Below, piece by piece: positions 1-7,544 of a DNA stretch of 9,416 nucleotides. Each line of letters opens with the position of its first letter. Position 1 is the stretch's first letter. Under the pieces are notes generated by a model. That model worked only from the letters and a program-made list of their open reading frames with translations. It had not been told where the DNA came from and did no database searches. Origin of the DNA: Coriobacteriia bacterium (GTDB taxonomy: Bacteria > Actinomycetota > Coriobacteriia > Coriobacteriales > UBA8131); NCBI GenBank assembly GCA_009781535.1, contig WQXX01000037.1:1-9416 (forward strand), written 5' to 3'. The position numbers were made by a program, and so were the translations under genes.

Positions 1-294
1 ATCAGCAAGCCGCTCGTCCAAGACACGGGCATAATAGCAGGTGTACTCCTTGGACGTGAAGGCGTTAAGCTCAGCGCCCATGGCGTCAAAGGACATCGAG
101 ATGTCAAGCACCGAGCGCTTCTCAGTGCCTTTGAACATCATATGCTCCATAAAGTGCGAGAGCCCCAGCTGATCTGGTTTCTCGTCACGTGAACCGACAC
201 GGTACCATACGCCCAAGGCTACTGAACGTACCGAGTCAACCCGCTCGGTAAGAATCGTCAAACCGTTTGAAAGCGTGCTTTGCTCGTAAAACAT
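1..294 (-). CDS. M16 family zinc metallopeptidase, N-terminal part (gene runs off the window)
   Basis: This is the first 98 codons of a gene that continues beyond position 1. My translation starts MFYEQSTLSNGLTILTERVD and contains HFMEHMMFKGT at about residues 48-58. That carries the inverted zinc motif HxxEH of M16 peptidases (pitrilysin / mitochondrial processing peptidase-like), with the two His as metal ligands and the Glu as catalytic base. The following GAELNAFTSKEYTCYYARV segment is also typical of the family. The ATG at 294 is preceded by AAAGAGGT with 5 nt spacing, which supports the start. The gene lies downstream of pnp on the same strand, as in many Gram-positives, where the neighbour is called ymxG or mlpA. 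Substrates are usually unknown. The second metal-ligand Glu lies at or beyond the cut edge. Family assignment is firm; the specific role is not. Confidence 0.9.
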   Translation of the reverse strand, partial: MFYEQSTLSNGLTILTERVDSVRSVALGVWYRVGSRDEKPDQLGLSHFMEHMMFKGTEKRSVLDISMSFDAMGAELNAFTSKEYTCYYARVLDERLAD

Positions 295-410
295 ATGTTA
301 CCTCTTTAGTATCTTATAAACATTGCAGTCGTCTAATCGTTTTAAGCAGTACAGTTTGACTGCGGTACTGTTTTGTCAGCTTAGAAGCGTTAGCGTCAAC
401 TGATGCTATG
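295..410 (-). promoter_or_regulatory. pnp to M16 peptidase intergenic region with a hairpin and a weak promoter candidate
   Basis: A hairpin lies at 347-370: a 6-bp CAGTAC/GTACTG stem with a small inner AGT/ACT stem. It sits about 40 nt after the pnp stop. On the minus strand no T-run follows it, so it is not a convincing terminator for pnp and may be an RNA-stabilising or processing structure. Nearer the peptidase gene, TTAGAC and GATACT spaced by 17 nt form a weak sigma-70-like pair on the minus strand. The M16 gene may therefore be read through from pnp, driven by its own promoter, or both. Confidence 0.35.
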
Positions 411-2699
411 TCAGTGCCTGCGACGAGGTGTGCGATTGTCGTCATCACGCTCGGTGCGTTTGCCGCCTCCGCCGCCGTAGCCACCGCCTCCGCCGCCATA
501 GCCGCCGCCGCCGCCATAGCCGCCGCCATGTCCACGGTTGCCGTCGCGACTGCCGTCACGTCCGCTATCACGTCCGCCGCTATAGCTGCGTCCGCCGTCA
601 CCTTCGCTGCTGCTTGGTGGAGCCGGAGGCTTATCGAGGCGGTCAAGCGAGATCTTGTCTTTCTCATCGATCTCTATGATCCGCACATGCACCTTCTCCC
701 CTATGCTCAAAACATCCTCAACCTTACCTACACGGCCTTGCGCGACCCTGCTGATATGCAGCAGGCCGTCTTTGCCCGGCAGCAACTCGACAAAAGCGCC
801 AAAGGTCTGAATAGAAACCACGGTGCCGTGGTATTCCTCCCCTACCTCGGGAACCTTAACGATCATCTCTATGCGGCGTCTGGCTTCCTCGCCGCCGGTA
901 TCCTTTGACGCGATATAGATGGTTCCGTCTTCAGTGACCTCGATTGTTGCGCCTGTATCCTCCTGAAGCCCACGAATGACCTTGCCGCCCGTACCGATGA
1001 CGTCACGGATCTTATCGACCGGTATCTTTATAGAAATGATGCGTGGGGCAAATTCGCTTAAGTCCTCACGCGGAGCGGTGATTTCTTCATCCATCTTGCC
1101 AAGGATATGGATACGACCCTGTTTTGCCTGTTCTAAAGCTTTCGAAAGGATCTCGACTGTCAGACCCTTGGCTTTGTTATCCATCTGAAGGGCCGTGATG
1201 CCAAACTCGGTACCGCAAACCTTGAAATCCATATCACCTAAGAAATCCTCCAGACCCTGGATATCAGAAAGCACTGCTACGTCGTCGCCCTCTTTTATCA
1301 GGCCCATGGCGATGCCGGAAACCGGCCTTGCAATCGGCACGCCGGCGTCCATCAATGCCAGGGATGAGGCACAGGCAGAAGCCATTGAGGATGATCCATT
1401 GGATTCCATAACCTCGCTGACGATACGTATTGAATACGGGAAGAGTTCCTCTGCCGGTAAAACAGGCAGCAAGGCACGCTCGGCCAAGGCGCCATGCCCT
1501 ATCTCGCGGCGTTTTGGAGCGCCTATGCGCCCGGTTTCTCCCGTACAGAAGGGCGGGAAGTTATATTGATGCATATATTTCTTGCGTTCCTGCGGGTCAA
1601 TGGTGTCAAGACGCTGGGATTCGTTGAGCATTCCAAGGGTCAACACGCTTAAGACCTGTGTCTGTCCACGTGTGAACAAACCCGACCCATGCGCACGTGG
1701 CAAGTATCCGGCAATCGAGGTGATGGGACGGATCTCATTAACCAAACGTCCATCGACGCGCTCACCCGTGGTGAGCACCATAGTACGCATAGCCTTTTTT
1801 TCAAGCTCCTTGAGCTTAGCGGCGATGTCTTTTCCCCACAGGGACAGTTCATCTTCAGAAAAACCTGCCCGTATCTCATCCATAAGCACATCGACCTTGG
1901 CAACGCGCGATTGTTTGTCCTCATCCTTTAACGCCGCGCTCATCGCATCAAAATACGCAGATACACGCATGGCGACCTCAGGGTTGGGCGCATCAAGCTG
2001 GTATTCCTTGATTGCAGGAGCCACTTTGTCGATGAATCGAGACTGTGCTTCGCAAAATGCTGCGATAGCCTCTTGCCCAAACTGCATGGCAGCAAGAATA
2101 TCCTCTTCGGATACCTCCTTGGCTCCACCTTCGACCATTGTTATACAGTCTGGAGTGCCAGCAAGCGTAAGCTCGATATCGGAGGCTTCCTCTTCCTCAA
2201 AAGTCGGGTTGACGATGAACTCCCCGGTAAGCGTATTGCGTGCAATGCGTACACCGGCAGCAGGCCCGTCAAACGGTACGCCGCCCACTAACAGTGCGGC
2301 AGAGGCGCCCATGATGGATATAACATCAGGTTGGTTGACCTGATCTGCGGATAGGATGGATGCAACGATCTGTATCTCATTGCTAAACCCTGCCGGAAAA
2401 CCTGGACGCACCGGACGGTCTATCATGCGCGCCATCAGCGTCGCTTCATCCGATGGACGCGTCTCACGCTTGATATAACCACCTGGGATCCGCCCCACCG
2501 CATACATACGCTCGACCACGTCGACGGTCAGCGGCAGGAAATCATAATCCCGACGCTCTTTTGCAACGACTGCTGTGACTAAAACGATGGTGTCCCCCTG
2601 TGTTACCACAACAGCCCCTGTGGATTGCTTGGCGATCTCGCCTGTTGTCAGGGTGTACTCTTTTCCGAACAGTTCAAAACTCTCAGTAATTTTTGCCAT
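411..2699 (-). CDS. pnp: Polynucleotide phosphorylase (PNPase) with a long Gly/Arg-rich C-terminal tail
   Basis: PNPase degrades RNA 3' to 5' by phosphorolysis, and can also add 3' tails. It works as a ring-shaped trimer in the cytoplasm. The 762-residue protein shows the full order: first RNase PH-like domain (about 1-225), helical linker (about 230-305), second RNase PH-like domain (about 310-535), KH domain with the GTGG loop (residues 569-572) and S1 domain (about 622-692). Asp485, Asp491 and Lys493, in the stretch EDFLGDMDFK, match the metal-binding catalytic residues of the E. coli enzyme. Beyond S1 there is a roughly 65-residue tail of SGGRDSGRDG-type and GGGYGGGGG-type repeats ending in basic residues. 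The ATG at 2699 gives the usual family N-terminus and has GAGG just 2 nt upstream. The gene follows rpsO, the classic arrangement. Confidence 0.97.
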   Translation of the reverse strand: MAKITESFELFGKEYTLTTGEIAKQSTGAVVVTQGDTIVLVTAVVAKERRDYDFLPLTVDVVERMYAVGRIPGGYIKRETRPSDEATLMARMIDRPVRPGFPAGFSNEIQIVASILSADQVNQPDVISIMGASAALLVGGVPFDGPAAGVRIARNTLTGEFIVNPTFEEEEASDIELTLAGTPDCITMVEGGAKEVSEEDILAAMQFGQEAIAAFCEAQSRFIDKVAPAIKEYQLDAPNPEVAMRVSAYFDAMSAALKDEDKQSRVAKVDVLMDEIRAGFSEDELSLWGKDIAAKLKELEKKAMRTMVLTTGERVDGRLVNEIRPITSIAGYLPRAHGSGLFTRGQTQVLSVLTLGMLNESQRLDTIDPQERKKYMHQYNFPPFCTGETGRIGAPKRREIGHGALAERALLPVLPAEELFPYSIRIVSEVMESNGSSSMASACASSLALMDAGVPIARPVSGIAMGLIKEGDDVAVLSDIQGLEDFLGDMDFKVCGTEFGITALQMDNKAKGLTVEILSKALEQAKQGRIHILGKMDEEITAPREDLSEFAPRIISIKIPVDKIRDVIGTGGKVIRGLQEDTGATIEVTEDGTIYIASKDTGGEEARRRIEMIVKVPEVGEEYHGTVVSIQTFGAFVELLPGKDGLLHISRVAQGRVGKVEDVLSIGEKVHVRIIEIDEKDKISLDRLDKPPAPPSSSEGDGGRSYSGGRDSGRDGSRDGNRGHGGGYGGGGGYGGGGGGYGGGGGKRTERDDDNRTPRRRH
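462..530. repeat. GC-rich triplet repeat coding the PNPase Gly/Tyr tail
   Basis: On the plus strand this is runs of CCGCCG broken by CATAGC, for example CCGCCGCCATAGCCGCCG, repeated three to four times. It encodes blocks of five to seven Gly separated by Tyr in the last 45 residues of PNPase. All interruptions keep the reading frame. Runs like this can change length by polymerase slippage in units of three, so the tail length may vary between strains. Confidence 0.8.
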
Positions 2700-2727
2700 T
2701 TCCTCTTCTTTCTTCTCGCCCCTTCAT
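2683..2727 (-). CDS. Possible 14-codon upstream ORF overlapping the pnp start
   Basis: An ATG at 2727 opens a short frame, MKGREERRGNGKNY, that ends at a TGA inside pnp codons 5-6. It is out of frame with pnp. An AGAGG lies 8 nt upstream of this ATG, which is better spaced than the Shine-Dalgarno sequence of pnp itself. The peptide is very basic and low-complexity and is unlikely to have a function of its own. Translation through it could affect initiation of pnp by coupling or competition. This may be chance. Confidence 0.2.
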   Translation of the reverse strand: MKGREERRGNGKNY

Positions 2728-2741
2728 GGGCGCATCCTCTT

Positions 2742-2783
2742 GTCCCGCACGCGAGACGATTCATCTTGTCCCATTTGCGGGAC
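2742..2783 (-). promoter_or_regulatory. pnp leader with mutually exclusive stems
   Basis: On the minus strand GTCCCGCA (2783-2776) can pair perfectly with TGCGGGAC (2749-2742), an 8-bp stem over a 26-nt loop. The same GTCCC can instead pair with the nearer GGGAC (2772-2768) across a 6-nt loop. The two pairings exclude each other. GGGACAAGA occurs twice, once in each alternative partner. The downstream copy runs into the AGAGG ahead of the upstream ORF. This is a plausible translational control leader, as PNPase represses its own mRNA in E. coli, but no mechanism is shown here. Confidence 0.35.
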
Positions 2784-2860
2784 TCCTCTTTGCAAGACGC
2801 AACGACGCCTCGCTTTCATTGACCTGCTCCATGCAGACATATCGCCTGCACAGAGCTATC

Positions 2861-2877
2861 GCCTGCCGCAAGCAGGC
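2861..2877 (-). promoter_or_regulatory. Second small hairpin in the rpsO-pnp spacer
   Basis: GCCTGC and GCAGGC form a 6-bp GC-rich stem around a 5-nt loop. It lies 11 nt downstream, in transcript order, of the stronger hairpin at 2889-2913. The two together would make a tandem stem-loop block between rpsO and pnp. No T-run follows. Confidence 0.35.
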
Positions 2878-2888
2878 CTCTATAACGA

Positions 2889-2913
2889 CGATGCCCAGTC
2901 TGTCTGGGCATCG
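2889..2913 (-). promoter_or_regulatory. rpsO-pnp intercistronic hairpin
   Basis: CGATGCCCAG and CTGGGCATCG form a perfect 10-bp stem around a 5-nt loop, starting 16 nt after the rpsO stop codon. The bases after it on the minus strand (TCGTTATAGAGG) are only weakly T-rich, so at most it is a leaky terminator. In E. coli the equivalent spacer holds a terminator and an RNase III site that controls pnp autoregulation. A processing or attenuation role here is inferred from position. Confidence 0.6.
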
Positions 2914-2929
2914 AATTCAGAGCACGTTG

Positions 2930-3205
2930 TTAGACATTGTCCCTGATACCGAGCCGAGCGATGAGGGTTCGATAGTTCTGGATGTCGTTTTTCTTGATGT
3001 AGGTGAGCAAACGGCGGCGTTTACCTACCAGCATGAGCAACCCACGACGCGTGTGATGATCCTTCTTGTGGACCTTGAGATGCTCGGTTAATTCGCGGAT
3101 ACGCTGGGTAAGCAGCGCAACCTGGACTTCGACGGAGCCTGAATCGCTCGCGTCCTTACCATACTCAGAGATGATCTGAGCCTTCTGTTCCTTGGTGAGA
3201 GGCAT
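2930..3205 (-). CDS. rpsO: 30S ribosomal protein S15
   Basis: S15 binds the central domain of 16S rRNA early in small-subunit assembly, and often represses its own mRNA. The 91-residue protein has the usual length (about 89) and the diagnostic stretches SGSVEVQVALLTQRI (about residues 22-36) and HKKDHHTRRGLLMLVGKRRR (about 46-65), which contain the rRNA-binding helix-loop. The ATG at 3205 has a close upstream AGGGTGG. The gene sits 99 bp after recO and 230 bp before pnp on the same strand. No anomaly was seen in the protein. Confidence 0.98.
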   Translation of the reverse strand: MPLTKEQKAQIISEYGKDASDSGSVEVQVALLTQRIRELTEHLKVHKKDHHTRRGLLMLVGKRRRLLTYIKKNDIQNYRTLIARLGIRDNV

Positions 3206-3304
3206 GATTCCACCCTTTCTTTAAATTCGCCCTTCAGCTAAGTAATGCGTTGGTGGAAACGTCATCCTGAGCAGAGGGTATTGACACAACCTGTCTAGTA
3301 TAGA
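3206..3304 (-). promoter_or_regulatory. rpsO leader: Shine-Dalgarno-sequestering pairing and a promoter candidate
   Basis: GGTGGAA (3214-3208) overlaps the rpsO ribosome-binding site and is perfectly complementary to TTCCACC (3258-3252) upstream in the same transcript. This 7-bp pairing over a 37-nt loop would hide the start region. Several known S15 autoregulatory leaders act on ribosome access, so this is a candidate S15 site. TATACT (3302-3297) just after the recO stop is a possible -10 box, but I see no good -35 box. The short palindrome GTCTA/TAGAC surrounds it. Confidence 0.4.
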
Positions 3305-4150
3305 CTATTTTGATAAAAAGTCACGCAAAAACACTGATGATTTGAGCGTAATACCCAGATGAGCCGCAATCCATTCTTCCGCTAAGCCCAGCAGTACCAC
3401 TCCAACACTGTGCAGCGCCTTTATATCGCCCGCGATTTCCTGACCATTGCTACCTTTGCTACAGTCAGCCAGGCTCGCTTCAATCTCAACAAAACGCGCT
3501 CCCAGGCACATACGCAACCAACCGACTAGAGCTGGATTGAGACTGGTCGCCTCGGCAGCAGAAGCGTCAGCGCACACTTGACACAAAAGGCCGCCTTCTT
3601 CTACCGACCACATACAAGATGCATCCAAAGCTGATAAAGCCTCCCCATCTTGCTCGCCAGGCAGCTCAAGTGGCGTTCCGCACTGAGCGCACTCGTCCAG
3701 GGCAGGCAGGTAGCCAATCTGCCCGGCACATTTGAACAAAGCCGCCGCCAGGACAACCTCGATACCTTCAAAGACCACGGATCCCAGACAGCGCAAAGCC
3801 TCCTTTGTCATGGGAAACAGGCGCGGCTCTGCATCCGCCTCGCGCGTGGCAGCCTCGAGGAACTCGCAGAGCGCTGCAGCGGCAGTCAAACGCCCGGGAT
3901 CTGCACGACAGGCAGTATGTGGTTCGACAAGACGGACCTCGCTGATGATATCAAGCGAGCGCCCGCAACTGAACAATCCCTCGACAACAGAAAGCAACTC
4001 AAGGCGCGAGGCAGATGCTCCGGGCTTGCGAGCTCCCTTTGCAACTGCGCGTATTTGGCTCCCGCTGTCAGAAAGCAGCGTGATGATGAGGTCTGTCTCC
4101 CCGAGTTTTGTCTTCTTTAATACGATGCCGCGTGCGGTGTAGCTGGGCAT
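3305..4150 (-). CDS. recO: DNA repair protein RecO
   Basis: RecO works with RecR, and in some bacteria RecF, to load RecA onto SSB-coated single-stranded DNA and can anneal strands. From the ATG at 4150 the protein is 281 residues, a little longer than the usual 240-250. The N-terminus MPSYTARGIVLKKTKLGETD is the typical RecO OB-fold opening. A four-cysteine zinc site is visible, CAQC at 154-157 and CQVC at 190-193, inside the helical C-terminal half. A TTG at 4180 would extend the frame by 10 residues but overlaps the upstream gene and lacks the conserved opening, so I prefer the ATG. It starts 4 nt after the zinc-ribbon gene stops, suggesting translational coupling. Its own Shine-Dalgarno is weak. 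Confidence 0.93.
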   Translation of the reverse strand: MPSYTARGIVLKKTKLGETDLIITLLSDSGSQIRAVAKGARKPGASASRLELLSVVEGLFSCGRSLDIISEVRLVEPHTACRADPGRLTAAAALCEFLEAATREADAEPRLFPMTKEALRCLGSVVFEGIEVVLAAALFKCAGQIGYLPALDECAQCGTPLELPGEQDGEALSALDASCMWSVEEGGLLCQVCADASAAEATSLNPALVGWLRMCLGARFVEIEASLADCSKGSNGQEIAGDIKALHSVGVVLLGLAEEWIAAHLGITLKSSVFLRDFLSK

Positions 4151-4154
4151 GTGC

Positions 4155-4673
4155 TCACTTGATAATCGTAAAGTTACCAATGAACGGCAAGGGTTTGCAG
4201 GCGCCGTTTGCAGCGTTGATGATACCTAGAACGATAAACGCAACAGGAACAAGCCACAGTATCCCCAATAGAGTCATGATGATGTTATATATTGCCCAAG
4301 CTCCGAGGCCAAATGAGAAAATCGCTGACAAGATGGCAGAGAAGATGGAAAATGTTACACCGAACGCACAATTGAAGATGAAGAGTATGGTGCCCTGATT
4401 TGTGTGGTATTTGGCAAATGGAGAAGTGCGATGGACTCCTGCAATCAACGGAACAAAGAAGATTATATATGCCAGGATTGCCATCGCCTTGTTTGCCTGT
4501 ATATCATTCGCGCCGCCTACCGGTTGTCCTCCGGGCATGACGGGAGGTTGATAAGCGTATGATGCCTTGGGCGGAGCCTCAGATGCAGGCTCAGGATTCA
4601 TTGGAGCACCACATACCGAGCAAAAAGCCGAACCATCAACAATCTCTTTACCGCATTTCGTACAAAACGCCAT
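4155..4673 (-). CDS. Zinc-ribbon integral membrane protein (DUF4870-like)
   Basis: The 172-residue protein opens with a zinc ribbon, CTKC at residues 4-7 and CSVC at 18-21. A Pro/Ala-rich linker follows to about residue 55. Then come about three hydrophobic segments, near 62-80, 96-121 and 124-150. The sequence FAKYHTNQGTILFIFN between the first two resembles the conserved loop of DUF4870/Tic20-like small membrane proteins. The ribbon would lie in the cytoplasm. Function is unknown. The ATG at 4673 has a strong AAAGGAG 7 nt upstream. It lies 15 nt after the histidine kinase gene and 4 nt before recO, which suggests one transcript. A role alongside the kinase is possible but only inferred from position. 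Confidence 0.85.
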   Translation of the reverse strand: MAFCTKCGKEIVDGSAFCSVCGAPMNPEPASEAPPKASYAYQPPVMPGGQPVGGANDIQANKAMAILAYIIFFVPLIAGVHRTSPFAKYHTNQGTILFIFNCAFGVTFSIFSAILSAIFSFGLGAWAIYNIIMTLLGILWLVPVAFIVLGIINAANGACKPLPFIGNFTIIK

Positions 4674-4688
4674 GAGACACTCCTTTCA

Positions 4689-7544
4689 TTACAGGTTTAG
4701 ATCTTTGCCGCGCTTTGCATAGTATACTATCTTCTCGATAACAGTTTTCTCATCAATCGGTTTTGGCAGATGATCGTCCATACCTGATTCCAGACAACGC
4801 TCGATATCCTCCTTGAATACATTGGCTGTAACCGCAATCACGGGGATCGTCTGCGCTCGAGGGTTATCCATCGCACGTATAGCCTTGGTCGCCCGATAAC
4901 CATCCATCTCAGGCATCTGTATATCCATGATGATAAGGTCGTAGCGATCGGGGTCTTCTGCGAACTTCTCGACCGCTATCAGCCCGTTGTTGGCGATGTC
5001 GATCGAGATATTCGTTTGCTCAAGCAAAGCGACAAAGATGTCCTGGTTAATCAGTACGTCCTCGGCGAGAAGGATATGGACGTCAGAAAGATCAGGAACG
5101 TCATTATCGGTATCGGTCTTGATATCAAGAGCCTTCAGCTTGGTATTTTCTGCAATACTCATGAAGTGAGCGCGTACGTCGTCATCGCTTTCTGCGACCA
5201 GCAGCCTGATATCCTCAGAGTGGATGCCGTCAAAGACCGCGCTGTCCTGATGAGAAGTGCACTCGAGGTCCACGTCAAAGTAAAACGTTGAGCCGACGCC
5301 CAGTTCGGATTCGACCCAGATATGCCCGCCCATCTTCTCGATGATGTTTTTTGAAATAACAAGACCCAGGCCCGTCCCTCCAAACTTCCGCGAGACACTG
5401 CCATCCGCTTGCTCGAATGCATTAAACAGGCGCGCGGTTTGTTCAGGCGTCATACCGATGCCGGTATCGGATATGGAAAAGCGAAGCGTGCTGACAGTCC
5501 CTTTTTGCGCGATTCTATCGATTGCCAGCGTAATCTTTCCACCTTCAGGGGTAAACTTGATCGCATTCGACAGCAGGTTCGTGAGTACTTGCGAGAGCCT
5601 TAGATCATCAGTTATGTAGTTCAGATTCAGGTTCTTGCCCAGCGCAACACTGAACTTCTGATGCTTCTTCTCGACGTTATCGATGATGATATTGCAGATT
5701 TTCATCAGGGTTTTCTCGATATTTATCGGAACCATATCGAGCTCGAACTTGCCTGCTTCTATCTTTGACATATCCAAAACGTCGTTGATGATGCCGAGAA
5801 GATGTGCCGAAGATGTGCCGATGGTAGAGAGGCAATACTTCAGCTTGGCGATATCATCGGAACCTTCTGCGATCTTTGTCATCCCGATGATTGCATTCAT
5901 GGGCGTGCGCATCTCATGGCTCATACGCGAGAGGAAATCGCTCTTTGCCTTCGCCGCTGCCTGAGCATTCTCCTTTTCTTTCATGAGGTCAGTGACGTCG
6001 ATTGCGATACCAAGTATGCTATTCTCGACATCCTCGTCCATCATGATCTCTTTGAGTATGATAGAAAAGCATATGTCGCCAAACCAGATTGTTAACGTAT
6101 TGCCTGCCTGTCTGGAAGCCAGCAGTACCTGTCCAGCAAGGTATTCCTTGCAGGTCAGTTGCGGTATTAAGCCAGGCTCGTCGTCCTCGTCCTCGTCGTC
6201 ATCAACAACAAACGGGAGCTGGGGCTGTGTCGCACTGAAGCAATCCTGCTCACTGAATGAGAAGACCTTTGAGAGAAACTCCGCAGTTGAGATATCCCCG
6301 AAGTAGTTAATGAACTGCCTGTTTTTGAAATACGTGTCAGAATCCTTGCTCATGATAAAAATCGCCTCTGGCAGGTTGTCCAGATACAAGGTTATGGAAT
6401 CAAGCGTCTGGTTTATCTGCTTCACAACGTTTTTGATATCGCCTTTGTATTCCTCGAGATCGTTTCGCACGCCGAGTTTACCGATGCGTGCGGATTCAAA
6501 CAGCCTTCCCGCGCTGCCAATCATCTTCTGATACGTAAGGCTCATGTTTCTGATGGCATGACCGAGCATGCCGATCTCGGTATGCTGCTTTAAGGCCAGT
6601 TCTGACGTTGAGGTATAGACATTGCCTTCTGCAAGTTCATACGCTGTTTCTGTAAGGCTGCTCAAAGGCGTCGTGATACTGCGACGTAGGAAGAAGAATA
6701 TGATGAGGACGATGATGAAAGCAGACGCCATAATGACCGCGTTGAACAGAAAGGTTGATGCTGCGATGGCCTTATTCATTGCTTCCAAGCTCAGATCGGA
6801 CCCAAAAACCGCGATTACCTCGCCTTTTTCATTCAATATCGGTGCATACGCATAGTAAAGCTCGCCATATACGTCGAATTGATTATATTGGACCCGTTCC
6901 ATCTGCACTCTCGTTTGATAGACAACTTCTATCGTCTCCAGACTGATATCACACGTTCCTAAACCGTCCATTTCTATTGAGTTGTATTCTTCAATATCCT
7001 CTGCATCAAAGATAAAGGTCAATAGCTTTTCCCCGTCGTTTGATACCAAGCCGGTATCTGCCATAACGTACAAATAAGTTGAGTGGCTGACCTCTTTGAG
7101 ACGCCTTAATTCAGCGATGATATTCCAATAGTCCTCGGTTTTGAATTCCGACATTTCTATATGAAATTGTGCTAGACTATTTAGCAGTTTTTGCTGTTCT
7201 TCCTTTGGAGCGCCTTCATCCTGAAGCCTCTTGAGCTCTAAACGATCGTGATAGAACTGGACTTGCCTTTCTTTGAAGTCGCTGGGCTGGTTTCTCATCA
7301 ACTCGACATAGTATTCGACAATATCTCCATCGATAATCGTTGCCATAAGTGCATTCGTAAGTAGGACACGTTCAGAATAATTCTCCTCGTATACGCTTCT
7401 GACATTATTTCGATTCAATAAACCGACAACAATAATGATCAAGGCAAAGAGGATCAGTAGCATTATGAGTATCCTGAAAGCGATTCTGTTGATTAATGCA
7501 CTGCGATATTTCATTCTTCTTCTCCCCGCATTAAATGTATCCAT
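4689..7544 (-). CDS. Membrane hybrid sensor histidine kinase/response regulator
   Basis: This senses an external signal and passes phosphate from a His to its own Asp. From the ATG at 7544 the protein has 951 residues. In order: transmembrane helix at 21-43, extracytoplasmic sensor of about 220 residues (possibly Cache-like), transmembrane helix at 264-286, a HAMP-like linker, a PAS-like segment (about 380-520), HisKA with SHEMRTPMN (phospho-His543), HATPase with LTNLLSN (Asn656, Asn660), DTGIGM (from Asp693) and GGTGLGL (722-728), and a receiver with Asp829, phospho-Asp874 and Lys928. A stub resembling the start of an extra receiver lies at about 777-805. TTG 7574 and ATG 7571 have poor ribosome sites. 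ATG 7544 has AAGGGTGG 8 nt upstream. ATG 7514 has GGGGAG 7 nt upstream and is equally likely. No partner regulator is visible, so the output path is unknown. Confidence 0.93.
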   Translation of the reverse strand: MDTFNAGRRRMKYRSALINRIAFRILIMLLILFALIIIVVGLLNRNNVRSVYEENYSERVLLTNALMATIIDGDIVEYYVELMRNQPSDFKERQVQFYHDRLELKRLQDEGAPKEEQQKLLNSLAQFHIEMSEFKTEDYWNIIAELRRLKEVSHSTYLYVMADTGLVSNDGEKLLTFIFDAEDIEEYNSIEMDGLGTCDISLETIEVVYQTRVQMERVQYNQFDVYGELYYAYAPILNEKGEVIAVFGSDLSLEAMNKAIAASTFLFNAVIMASAFIIVLIIFFFLRRSITTPLSSLTETAYELAEGNVYTSTSELALKQHTEIGMLGHAIRNMSLTYQKMIGSAGRLFESARIGKLGVRNDLEEYKGDIKNVVKQINQTLDSITLYLDNLPEAIFIMSKDSDTYFKNRQFINYFGDISTAEFLSKVFSFSEQDCFSATQPQLPFVVDDDEDEDDEPGLIPQLTCKEYLAGQVLLASRQAGNTLTIWFGDICFSIILKEIMMDEDVENSILGIAIDVTDLMKEKENAQAAAKAKSDFLSRMSHEMRTPMNAIIGMTKIAEGSDDIAKLKYCLSTIGTSSAHLLGIINDVLDMSKIEAGKFELDMVPINIEKTLMKICNIIIDNVEKKHQKFSVALGKNLNLNYITDDLRLSQVLTNLLSNAIKFTPEGGKITLAIDRIAQKGTVSTLRFSISDTGIGMTPEQTARLFNAFEQADGSVSRKFGGTGLGLVISKNIIEKMGGHIWVESELGVGSTFYFDVDLECTSHQDSAVFDGIHSEDIRLLVAESDDDVRAHFMSIAENTKLKALDIKTDTDNDVPDLSDVHILLAEDVLINQDIFVALLEQTNISIDIANNGLIAVEKFAEDPDRYDLIIMDIQMPEMDGYRATKAIRAMDNPRAQTIPVIAVTANVFKEDIERCLESGMDDHLPKPIDEKTVIEKIVYYAKRGKDLNL
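6177..6203. repeat. Acidic microsatellite in the kinase
   Basis: A run of TCG/TCC/TCA triplets on the plus strand encodes DDDEDEDDE (residues 448-456 of the kinase) in the middle of its PAS-like region. It is low-complexity and probably an inserted loop, and could vary in length by slippage. Confidence 0.6.

Noticed and set aside
408..908. Ala-rich plus-strand open frame over the pnp 3' end
   Set aside because: The Ala runs come from the complement of the Gly triplet repeats of the PNPase tail. No independent evidence of a gene.
1582..2343. A 253-codon open frame on the plus strand inside pnp
   Set aside because: It is fully antisense to conserved PNPase codons, Ser-rich and low-complexity, with no domain. 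It is a shadow of the real gene.
3281..3302. Plus-strand TTGACA promoter in the recO-rpsO spacer
   Set aside because: The -35 match is perfect, but TATAGA follows at only 12 nt and TATTTT at 19 nt. No plus-strand gene lies downstream; it would only make antisense RNA to recO.
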